A stretch of DNA of 55,920 bases from Aeoliella straminimaris (GTDB lineage: Bacteria; Planctomycetota; Planctomycetia; Pirellulales; Lacipirellulaceae). The stretch spans positions 1 through 55,920 of the forward strand of contig NZ_JAMXLR010000067.1 in the NCBI RefSeq assembly GCF_024054565.1, in the 5' to 3' direction. The position numbers were made by a program, and so were the translations under genes. The notes beneath the pieces are model-generated. The model was given only the letters and a program-made list of their open reading frames with translations. It was not told the DNA's origin and ran no database searches. Below, piece by piece: positions 25,279 to 32,517 of the stretch. The stretch's first letter is position 1. The number at the start of each line of letters is the position of its first letter.

Positions 25279-26469
25279 TCAGCCCCCACTCTTCTCGATT
25301 TCGGCGATCAGCGATCGGACTTGATTCCAGTCGCTTGCGACGAAGAGGCGACGCTCATCCACATAGTTCTGCAAGTGAGCACGGTCCTGGTTCCACGGCT
25401 GCGAAAACAGTATTGCTTTGCCATCGCTTCGATCCAAGTACTGCTCAACATTTCCTAGGTAGTCATCAATTAAAATCCACGCATCTATGTCTATGTTCTG
25501 CTTGCTACCTTCTTTGATGTTTACGTAGTCGTCGAAAGGAATGTCATTGTCCTGCAGCCAGCGCTTCGTCCAGCTATCTGACACGGGTGCTCGCGCGGTC
25601 ACGATCACAACTTTGTACTTTGAGATCAATGCATTTACGCTTGCACTTGCCTGTGCGATCACTGGCATCGTTTGAACATATTTCTTGTGTTGTTGTTCTG
25701 CTCGAATGATCTCGGCAATGTCAGTGTCGCCAACCTTCAGGTCCCATTCTTTGACATCTTCGTGTGCCAATTCCACGTCGTGCTTATCTTTGATTATGGG
25801 AAGCAGGTTCTGGATTTGATTAGCCAACACTCCGTCAACGTCGATCGCTAGCCATTTAGGACGATGCGTCGCCCACATCCTTGTCAATCGGTAACCGATT
25901 GTGATGCCAATCGCGATCACGATGAACACCACATTCAGCCGCTCACGATTCGGAGAGTCTGCATAGAAACGCTGATACACAATCGCCAGCAAGAAAAAAG
26001 CAACTCCGTAGCCGATAATGATCCAAATTCGGCTTGCCCTTCGACCGTACTTGAGTATCCGTAGAAGTCCTGAGACCAAATACAGCAGGAATACCACAGA
26101 TAGGCAGAGAAACAGGTCGAATAGATTTGCCTCCTTATCAGCCTGTAGTTGGTCGAGCGAGAACAACAGGAAGGCATACGCCATAACGATGAGCAAATCG
26201 ACCAGAAATCGAACTCTCTCAAATTTGCCTCGCCCAAAATCGTAGGGGGCTACAATTGTCGAGAAACTGTAGTCAATCCAACTCCAGAGCGCTGTAAGAT
26301 ACACAAGCGCAAGACCAAGCGTGGTCAGGTAGTACTGCTCTGAGAATGGAGCAAGTATGCAGTCCTTGTATTCAACGAGCGAACGGGCCAATAGCAAGCT
26401 GAAAACCGTCTGAACAACCCAGAAAATGCGCTTCGATTGCTCTTCGCTGATGTTTCGAGTGCTCGTCAT
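25279..26469 (-). CDS. Six-helix membrane protein fused to a HAD 5'-nucleotidase-like domain
   Basis: A 396-aa protein. Residues ~14-193 contain about six membrane helices (for example YYLTTLGLALVYLTALWSW and LFLCLSVVFLLYLVSGLLRI). Residues ~205-396 form a HAD-superfamily phosphatase: WLAIDVDGVLA gives the nucleophile Asp in DxDG, VVIVTARAP is motif II and WILIDDYLGNVEQY is motif IV. Order and spacing fit the 5'(3')-deoxyribonucleotidase (NT5C-like) branch. The soluble domain is predicted on the cytoplasmic side. ATG 26469 is preceded by AGGTGG. Location in an accessory island next to toxin and REP remnants makes a defence or nucleotide-depletion role conceivable, but that is inference only. 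Confidence 0.75.
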   Translation of the reverse strand: MTSTRNISEEQSKRIFWVVQTVFSLLLARSLVEYKDCILAPFSEQYYLTTLGLALVYLTALWSWIDYSFSTIVAPYDFGRGKFERVRFLVDLLIVMAYAFLLFSLDQLQADKEANLFDLFLCLSVVFLLYLVSGLLRILKYGRRASRIWIIIGYGVAFFLLAIVYQRFYADSPNRERLNVVFIVIAIGITIGYRLTRMWATHRPKWLAIDVDGVLANQIQNLLPIIKDKHDVELAHEDVKEWDLKVGDTDIAEIIRAEQQHKKYVQTMPVIAQASASVNALISKYKVVIVTARAPVSDSWTKRWLQDNDIPFDDYVNIKEGSKQNIDIDAWILIDDYLGNVEQYLDRSDGKAILFSQPWNQDRAHLQNYVDERRLFVASDWNQVRSLIAEIEKSGG

Positions 26470-27255
26470 TCACCACCTGTATTAGGCATTCAAATTTGCG
26501 TAACGGGTCAGCCGGATCGACTATCCCCCCTAACCAATGTAGCCGTTCACGTGGTTCTCCACCACGTCGGCAAAATGGAGAAGCCGCCACACCCACCTGT
26601 GACGACTTCATTTCCGTGCGGTGCCGCGATCCCACATCGCATCAGTCTTTCTGCTGGGTGGTCAGCAGGCTGGCAATCCAGCAACCCGACCTGTGGTTAT
26701 CCCGCTGTTCGACAGGTTTTTGGGCAACGAGACAAAATTGTTTTCATGCGAAAACTCTCCTATCTCAGCAGTCGACACAAAAGAGAATCCGTCCCATTGG
26801 CACGGCACCGAATGGCGACGGCTTCTGCGCCGGTCTGGCTACATTCTATTCGGACACGCAAGTGAATTCTTGGGGCCTCCCAATGATTTTGCATCCGCGG
26901 CAGGGGGGCACTGCTGGTTTATCGCCGGTTGCATCTCTGCTCGCCATGAGTGGCAGCGAAGACGGGGAGATTCGCCGCCCCGGTGAATCAAGCCAGCAGT
27001 GTTGGCGTTGGATGTTTCATGGGGCCCCGTTGCGGTCTCGGTCGCGCTCCGGCTAGTTGAGAATCTCTCGCTCGACCGCTGGGTGGGCTGTTCGTTGACC
27101 CAGGGTAGCGTTTAGGCTCGCGGAACTCGCCTGCACGCAACCCTGGGCTACGATGTCGAAACCCCTTCGGGGTAGCTTTTGCCGAGGTAACGCTGTCATC
27201 CCGCGTGCCACGCCCCTTCCCCTCTGCAACCGCCACCACCTCTTGTGCTCCGCAC

Positions 27256-27316
27256 ACGGACAACCGGCCGTGGATCGCTTGCCGAGTGGCAACGCGAACT
27301 CCGGCCGGCTGTCCGT
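27256..27316. repeat. Imperfect 15-bp inverted repeat
   Basis: ACGGACAACCGGCCG (27256-27270) and CGGCCGGCTGTCCGT (27302-27316) pair at 14 of 15 positions across a 31-nt spacer. Confidence 0.7.
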
Positions 27317-27326
27317 GCTACCCAGT

Positions 27327-27351
27327 CCCCAGTACCGAGTTGGCAAAACCG
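27327..27351 (+). repeat. 25-bp direct repeat flanking RAYT, left
   Basis: Identical to 28074-28098 on the other side of the transposase gene, in the same orientation. The 747-bp period encloses the gene and all its hairpins, so the pair looks like the outer boundaries of a mobile unit or a long target duplication. Confidence 0.85.
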
Positions 27352-27395
27352 GCGGGGTGGCACGGTCATCGTGTGTGCCACTGGCTCTGCCAGTG
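27351..27395. repeat. REP-like unit, copy C, 3' of RAYT
   Basis: Starts with the shared 13-mer GGCGGGGTGGCAC (27351-27363) and matches copy A at 30 of 31 bases. It is followed by a perfect hairpin CACTGGC-TCT-GCCAGTG (27379-27395) that ends 4 bp before the RAYT stop codon. The reverse complement of this hairpin region is found upstream of the gene at 28026-28050. Confidence 0.85.
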
Positions 27396-27399
27396 TAGG

Positions 27400-28005
27400 C
27401 TAACTGTGTTCGGTCTGCACACCACTCCGGTCGAACCACTGGGCAGAAGGCGTGGTGAGAAGTGGCAACTCTGGGTCAACAACTTCTTCGAGGTAATACC
27501 GTGCACTCGACCACTTCCAATCGGTGGCCCGATCGCATAAACCTCGTTTCACAGGATTCGTGTGGATGTAGTCGATGCTGGCTTCGATCGCTTGGGGGCT
27601 GAACAGATTACGATCGAAGCCCGCACCTTCTTGCCAGAATCGGAAGCAAGTCTTCCCGGGCCGTTCATGGACCATCAATCGGTCGAGCAGCGGTGCCTGA
27701 CTTTGCAGAAGCATCTGTTTAACGGCCTTAGACATCGGCTGTTTCGTCCGAGCAAGCAGCCTACTGATCTTGGCCGCGGAATTGCTCGGATGCACGAGTA
27801 GATGCACGTGCTCTGGCATGAACACAAAAGCCACGAGCTCAAACTTCTCTTCAGCACATGCCGACGAAAGACTGCTCGCCAGTATCCTCTGCCAAACATC
27901 GTTTGTGAGAAGTGGCAGACGACGGTAGCAAGAGAAGGTCAGCTCATGCAAATGGCCGTTACCTTCAAAGTGCCGGACTCGTTTTCGATGGGGCTCCGCA
28001 GGCAT
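27400..28005 (-). CDS. REP-associated tyrosine transposase (RAYT, Y1_Tnp family)
   Basis: A 201-aa HUH-type single-strand transposase. The N-terminus has HLHELTFSCYRRLPLL, the HUH motif is in FMPEHVHLLVHP, and the tail has ASIDYIHTNPVKRGLC and WKWSSARYYL, all signatures of the Y1_Tnp/RAYT family, whose members cut REP hairpins through one catalytic tyrosine (a Tyr in the SIDYIHTNP segment is the candidate). I start at ATG 28005 (MPAEPHRKRVRHF); a TTG at 28023 is possible. The gene is wedged between two hairpins and two 25-bp direct repeats, the expected setting for an active or recently active RAYT-REP unit. Confidence 0.9.
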   Translation of the reverse strand: MPAEPHRKRVRHFEGNGHLHELTFSCYRRLPLLTNDVWQRILASSLSSACAEEKFELVAFVFMPEHVHLLVHPSNSAAKISRLLARTKQPMSKAVKQMLLQSQAPLLDRLMVHERPGKTCFRFWQEGAGFDRNLFSPQAIEASIDYIHTNPVKRGLCDRATDWKWSSARYYLEEVVDPELPLLTTPSAQWFDRSGVQTEHS

Positions 28006-28025
28006 TGCTTCATGGTAGTTCAATT

Positions 28026-28070
28026 CACTGGCGAAGCCAGTGGCACACAGAAACCTGAGGGCCGGTAAGT
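28026..28070. repeat. REP-like unit 5' of RAYT
   Basis: Perfect hairpin CACTGGC-GAA-GCCAGTG (28026-28042), followed by TGGCACACAGAAA, which also occurs in copy B. It is an inverted counterpart of the hairpin at 27379-27395, so the transposase gene sits between head-to-head related elements. Confidence 0.85.
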
Positions 28071-28073
28071 GCT

Positions 28074-28098
28074 CCCCAGTACCGAGTTGGCAAAACCG
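28074..28098 (+). repeat. 25-bp direct repeat flanking RAYT, right
   Basis: Exact copy of 27327-27351; see that entry. Confidence 0.85.
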
Positions 28099-28637
28099 CG
28101 GGTGTCAAAAACTCGTTGTAGAAATCGTGCGACCGGCTGGTCTAATGGAACTGCGGCAGATTGTTGGAGGCTCTGGGCTCTAGGCTGTTAGCTGTAGGTG
28201 AGTAGATGACTCGGTGGTCGGATAGCCGGGGACCTAGGCGTCGTCGGAAAGAGCGGCGCTCTCTCCTTGGTCGGGGTCGGTGCTTTTCAACGAGCGTGGT
28301 GGTCGTTTCCTCGCTCGTTCGGCGGAGCGAACGGCCACGATGGGGTTTTGGGCCAACTACTGAGTATTGGGCCAACCACTGAGACATGCGGAGAACAACG
28401 TGGGGGTTTTGTCGCACCCCCCGATTGGTTTAGACGAAAAAACAAGTACTTTCACCACTTGGGGGGGACCAAAACACCTGGGGTTTTGGGCCCATGGATG
28501 TAAATCCCCAGGAGTTGGTGAACTAAGAGGTGGACCAAAACTGTGGTTGGGTTCCGGCGTGGCGCACCGCTCCGTCGTTTGGCCATCGATGGAGTGGGGT
28601 AGCTACAGCTATGGGCTTGCTGGATTTGCAGAAGTAA
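28099..28637. other. Intergenic region with short tandem repeat
   Basis: About 540 bp with no gene I can support. A 19-nt unit is repeated in tandem at 28348-28366 and 28367-28385 with a few mismatches, and GGGGTTTTGGGCC occurs at 28342-28354 and 28480-28492. It ends at the histidine kinase stop codon. Confidence 0.5.
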
Positions 28638-30032
28638 TCAGCGCGCGGTCGGCAGCTCGACCCAGAAGCGGCTGCCGTGGCCTGGCTGGCTTTCGACCCC
28701 CACGGCGCCGCTGAACGACTGGACCAGATGTTTGACAATGGAGAGTCCCAGGCCGGTGCTGCCGAGTTCGCGGCTGCGGGCTTTGTCGACCCGGTAGAAA
28801 CGCTCGAACACTCGCGCCGCATCGCCGCGGGGAATGCCGGGCCCGTTGTCCTTGACCTCCAACAACACCGTATCGTTGTCGCGGCGCCAGCGGACCTCGA
28901 CCCGGCCCCCGTCGGGCGTGTACTTCAGGGCGTTGTCGATGAGGTTATTGCAGATGACCCGCAGTCCCTCTTCGTCGGCGCTGGCGTAGGTTTTGTCGGC
29001 GGGGGGCTCGTAGACCAGTTCGATGGACTTTGCTTCGGCCTGGGTGTGGTAGTCGTGCACGCATTGACCCAGCACGGCGCCGACATCCACCGGCTCGATC
29101 TCGAAAGGCTGCTGCGCCGTTTCGATGCGGGCCAGTCGCAACATGTCCTGAATCAGATTGTTGAGTCGCTCGCCCTGCTCCATGATGCGGGCCAGGAAAC
29201 TATCACGAATCTCAGAATCGTCCAGGGCGCCGCGTTGCAGCGTCTCGGCGTAGGCCATCATGCTGCTAAGCGGTGTCTTCAACTCGTGCGACACATTGGC
29301 GATGAACTCCTGCCGGATGGTCTCCAGCCGACGCAGCTCGGAGTTGTCGTGCAGCACGATCACCGCACCGACGTCTTCCGAACCGGGCAGCGGTGTGACC
29401 TGGGCGGCGAGGATCTTCGGTGTGTCGAGTTGCCACTCGATCTCGAGCGTTTGCGGTTTGCGTTTCTCGAGCACGTCGCTCACGGCTTGCTGCAGCGTAT
29501 GGTCTCGGACCACCTCGAGCAGTCGTCGCCCCTCGGCACTGGGGGGCATGAAGCCAAACATCCGGCCGGCCGCGGCGTTGGCGAACAGCACGTGCTCCTG
29601 GTTGTCCACGGCAATCACGCCTTCGACCATGCCTCCCAGCACAGCGGCCTGGCGTTCGTCGCTGGCGTGCAGCTGCAAGAGCCGGTTACCGAGTTCGCCG
29701 CTGATCTGGTTTACGGAGCGGGCCAGGTCGCCGAGTTCGTCGTCGGTCCGCACCGGAACGCGCTGGCCGTAGTCGCCCTCGCCAATGGCCCGCGTCGCCC
29801 GGCAGAGCTCCAGGAGCGGATTAACGACGCTCCGCACGATGAAGTAGCTCAACACGCCGGCAATGCCCAGTACCACCAAGACCAGCCGCACCAGCAAGGT
29901 GCCGAACCGATCGCTGTCGTGCCACTGGTTGGCAAGCATGGCCGTGACAATAGTCGCCAGGGCCACCACCCCAAAGATGGCAACATATCGTCGGAGGAAA
30001 AGTCGAGTGCGGAGAATCATGCCCCCTATCAT
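28638..30032 (-). CDS. Sensor histidine kinase (PhoR-like)
   Basis: A 464-aa inner-membrane kinase. Two membrane helices (YVAIFGVVALATIVTAML and LVLVVLGIAGVLSYFIV) frame a short periplasmic loop, followed by a HAMP region (NPLLELCRATRAIGEGDYGQ), a PAS domain (AVLGGMVEGVIAVDNQEHVL), the H-box VSHELKTPLSS with the phosphorylated His, and a HATPase domain with N-box NNLIDNALKYTP, G1 DNGPGIP and G2 GLGLSIVKHL. Order and PAS placement resemble PhoR. No response regulator gene is adjacent in the window, so its partner is elsewhere. The start could also be ATG 30020. Confidence 0.92.
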   Translation of the reverse strand: MIGGMILRTRLFLRRYVAIFGVVALATIVTAMLANQWHDSDRFGTLLVRLVLVVLGIAGVLSYFIVRSVVNPLLELCRATRAIGEGDYGQRVPVRTDDELGDLARSVNQISGELGNRLLQLHASDERQAAVLGGMVEGVIAVDNQEHVLFANAAAGRMFGFMPPSAEGRRLLEVVRDHTLQQAVSDVLEKRKPQTLEIEWQLDTPKILAAQVTPLPGSEDVGAVIVLHDNSELRRLETIRQEFIANVSHELKTPLSSMMAYAETLQRGALDDSEIRDSFLARIMEQGERLNNLIQDMLRLARIETAQQPFEIEPVDVGAVLGQCVHDYHTQAEAKSIELVYEPPADKTYASADEEGLRVICNNLIDNALKYTPDGGRVEVRWRRDNDTVLLEVKDNGPGIPRGDAARVFERFYRVDKARSRELGSTGLGLSIVKHLVQSFSGAVGVESQPGHGSRFWVELPTAR

Positions 30033-30083
30033 GCCCGCCAATTCCCGGGCTGCGTAGGGTGGGAGCCACCTTCGTAGCAGCGA

Positions 30084-32291
30084 CTAGCGGAAGGGATTGC
30101 CTTCGGCAGGCTCGGCCGCCACCCGCTCGTCGCCCATCGGAGGCGCGGGCAGTTCGTCGGACTGCAGTTCATCGGTGATGGAGAGCGGTCCCATCAGCTT
30201 GAGCTCCGCCACCGGGCCAAACACGGAGGTCGGCTCTTCGGGCTCGGGCGGCGTGACTTCCTCTACCGGAAGGTCCGGGTCGAGCTCCAGCTCCTCAGGA
30301 GCTTCGATGGGCTCGACGGTGGGATAACCCGCGTCGCCGGGATGCTGGTCGTATGCACCTCGGGTGACCACCGGAGCAAGCGACGAGGCGTAGCTCATCG
30401 GGCGGGGCCGCCCGCGACGGCGCTCCAACGCGGCCGCATCGCTGTAGGCCTTGGCAGGCCAGGCCCCTTCGGCCAGGTAGACGCCGTCGTAATCCAGCAG
30501 CGTGCCCTTGGTGAAATGCACGTTTTTCACCGCCACGGCGTACTCGGCCAAGGTTCGGTAGTAGTTCGTTTCGGAGTCGGCCACCCGTCGCTGGGCTTCG
30601 AGCAGCAGGTCGAGCGACACCTTGTCCGACTCGAACGCGGCGGTAACGGCCGCCAGTTGCTCGCGGCTGGCCTGCAGTCGGTTGTAGCTGGTTTGCGACA
30701 CCACGAACGCCCGATCCAGCTCGGCAATGCTGTTCGAAGCCGCGTACACCACGCCCTTTTGCTGATCGCGCAAGATGGCTCGCGAGCGGGCCAGTTCCAA
30801 TTCGGCGTTGCGGACCGCGGTGTGGGCCCGGCGGAAGCCGATGGGCACATCCAACTCGAAGCCCGCCTGCCACTCCTGGAAGTCGCCCGACATCAAGTCG
30901 CCGTAGGCGTTGTCGAACCGCGGCAGCGGGCCGTCGCCATTGTCGATCAGGTCCTTACCAAAACCGCGGAAGCGATACCGTCCCACCACATCCAACCGCG
31001 GCAACAGGTAGTTCTTGCTGGCAATAAGCTCCAGCTCGCGGCGACGAACCACGAACCGCTGGCGGCGAAGCTCGGCACGGCGTTCGACCGCTTCGATGGA
31101 AACCACGTCCCAGTCGAAGTCCACCGGAGCCAGCACCGGCTCGTCCGAGGGACGCAGCAGCTCGCCATCGCTGGCGGGCAGATTCAGCAGGCGTCGCAAC
31201 CGGCGTTCGGCCACCAGTACACCGCCGGTGCCGCGGAATGTGCCAGCCAGGCTGCCATTGCCAGTTCGCGTGCCATCGAACAGTCGGCCGCCCAGCGCGT
31301 TCTGCACCTCTTCCTGGAAGCGATAGTATTGCTCGCGGGCCTGGGCTTCTTTCTCGGCCTCGCCACCCCGCCGACCGGCGTCGAACAGCGCCCGTACGCG
31401 CCGCCAGGTGTCGAGGGCCGCGTCCCGGGCTTTGATCCGGGCATCGAGATCGCGGTAGGCGAAGTACAGATCCCAGTAGGCGTTTTCGACGTTGCTCACG
31501 TAGTCGCGGACGGCGACTTCGAAATCGGCCAGTTCCACATCGGTGTCCACCCGGGCGAGCACCACACCGTCGTACACGCCGGGTGTTTGCGACGGTCCAG
31601 CGATACGGTTGAACTGCAGGCCGCTACCCTGGAGCAGCGGATGCCGCACTTCGCCTTCGACTTTTACGGTCCAGGCATCGTCGAACTGATTGCCGGGGGC
31701 ATTGTTACCGTCGAACTCCACGATCTTGCGAGCCGACAGTTCGGTACCGGTGACGGCCCGCTTGGAGAGTTGGGTTTGGAACGAACCCACGTTTTGCTGC
31801 AGTGTCCGTGTACCGCCACCGAAGAATTCGTTGTTGATTTGCCGGTCGTTCTTCTCGGAGAACAGGCTGGTGGTCCACTGGGCGTCGAAGGCGCTGAGGG
31901 CGGCCTCGATGCCGGTGGCCGGATTGGTTTCGACAATGGCAGGATCGAACTTAGTCACCGTGTTATCTGGAAAGCGAACCACCGCGGCGCCCACGTCGCG
32001 GAGCACCTCGTTGCTCGAGAACGCGGTTCGCACCGCTTCGGCCAGCGTGATGTTGCGATAGTTGGCCGGATCGGTATCGGAGATGGTCCGCGGCGCGAGC
32101 GACTCGAGCCCTGCGTCGCACTCGGCTTCGGAGCAGCTGTTGATGGCCGGATACTCGATCTCGGCACTCACCAGTTCATAGTGTCCGTCGACCTTGTCGT
32201 TGCACGCCTTGAATTCACGCACCCCCCGGCATCCCACCAGGCTGGTGGTCAGCAGTACGACCGACATCAGGATGCGAAGCGTACGATGCAT
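30084..32291 (-). CDS. TolC-family outer membrane efflux lipoprotein
   Basis: A 735-aa protein with a lipoprotein signal (LRILMSVVLLTTSLVGC, Cys21 as lipidation site) and two long helical, Tyr/Arg/Glu-rich blocks typical of TolC-type channels (DFEVAVRDYVSNVENAYWDL; NSIAELDRAFVVSQTSYNRL; LLLEAQRRVADSETNYYRTL). It would form the outer-membrane exit duct of a tripartite system. It is longer than usual TolC, with an extended acidic Pro/Glu C-terminal tail. ATG 32291 puts the lipobox at the N-terminus. The divergent neighbour encodes a HlyD-type adaptor, 226 bp away, so the two promoters share one regulatory gap. Confidence 0.85.
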   Translation of the reverse strand: MHRTLRILMSVVLLTTSLVGCRGVREFKACNDKVDGHYELVSAEIEYPAINSCSEAECDAGLESLAPRTISDTDPANYRNITLAEAVRTAFSSNEVLRDVGAAVVRFPDNTVTKFDPAIVETNPATGIEAALSAFDAQWTTSLFSEKNDRQINNEFFGGGTRTLQQNVGSFQTQLSKRAVTGTELSARKIVEFDGNNAPGNQFDDAWTVKVEGEVRHPLLQGSGLQFNRIAGPSQTPGVYDGVVLARVDTDVELADFEVAVRDYVSNVENAYWDLYFAYRDLDARIKARDAALDTWRRVRALFDAGRRGGEAEKEAQAREQYYRFQEEVQNALGGRLFDGTRTGNGSLAGTFRGTGGVLVAERRLRRLLNLPASDGELLRPSDEPVLAPVDFDWDVVSIEAVERRAELRRQRFVVRRRELELIASKNYLLPRLDVVGRYRFRGFGKDLIDNGDGPLPRFDNAYGDLMSGDFQEWQAGFELDVPIGFRRAHTAVRNAELELARSRAILRDQQKGVVYAASNSIAELDRAFVVSQTSYNRLQASREQLAAVTAAFESDKVSLDLLLEAQRRVADSETNYYRTLAEYAVAVKNVHFTKGTLLDYDGVYLAEGAWPAKAYSDAAALERRRGRPRPMSYASSLAPVVTRGAYDQHPGDAGYPTVEPIEAPEELELDPDLPVEEVTPPEPEEPTSVFGPVAELKLMGPLSITDELQSDELPAPPMGDERVAAEPAEGNPFR

Positions 32292-32517
32292 AAGGACATA
32301 GACAAGTGTGTGGCAAGTGCTGGCACTTGCCCGGTGGCCCCCCACCCTGGCATGACAGCACGCCGCGCGCACGGATGCGCCGGCGGGTGGTCGTCTTTGT
32401 CATCGGCTTACCGTGCGCGGCACATCCACTACAACCCGCAAGAATTGCCAGGATTCCCCCAACCAGTTTTTCACTCGCAGGCAGGCGGAATCTGCGGCGA
32501 CCACTATACTGAAGGCT
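32292..32517. other. Divergent promoter region of the export genes
   Basis: 226 bp between the divergent TolC and GAF-HlyD genes; it should contain both promoters. I see no perfect operator-type palindrome. Confidence 0.4.

Larger units (their letters stand above)
26470..27399. other. Repeat-rich region without genes
   Basis: About 930 bp lacking any convincing coding sequence. It contains an inverted pair CACTGCTGG/CCAGCAGTG (26909-26917 and 26993-27001), an inverted pair CCCAGGGT/ACCCTGGG (27099-27106 and 27140-27147) of a kind common in planctomycete intergenic DNA, a small hairpin ACCCCTTCGGGGT (27161-27173), an imperfect inverted repeat at 27256-27270/27302-27316, and the left flank of the RAYT unit. 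It looks like an accumulation of dispersed palindromes. Confidence 0.6.

Noticed and set aside
26496..27056. 186-codon plus-strand frame in the repeat-rich region
   Set aside because: Composition is dominated by Arg, Ser and Pro with no domain pattern, and it runs across dispersed palindromes; it is not supported as a gene.
27161..27180. ACCCCTTCGGGGT followed by AGCTTTT as an intrinsic terminator
   Set aside because: The stem is only 5 bp, the T-run is short and no gene ends just upstream on the plus strand.
28677..30077. 466-codon plus-strand frame opposite the histidine kinase
   Set aside because: All H, N and G boxes of the kinase are on the minus strand; the plus frame is a shadow.
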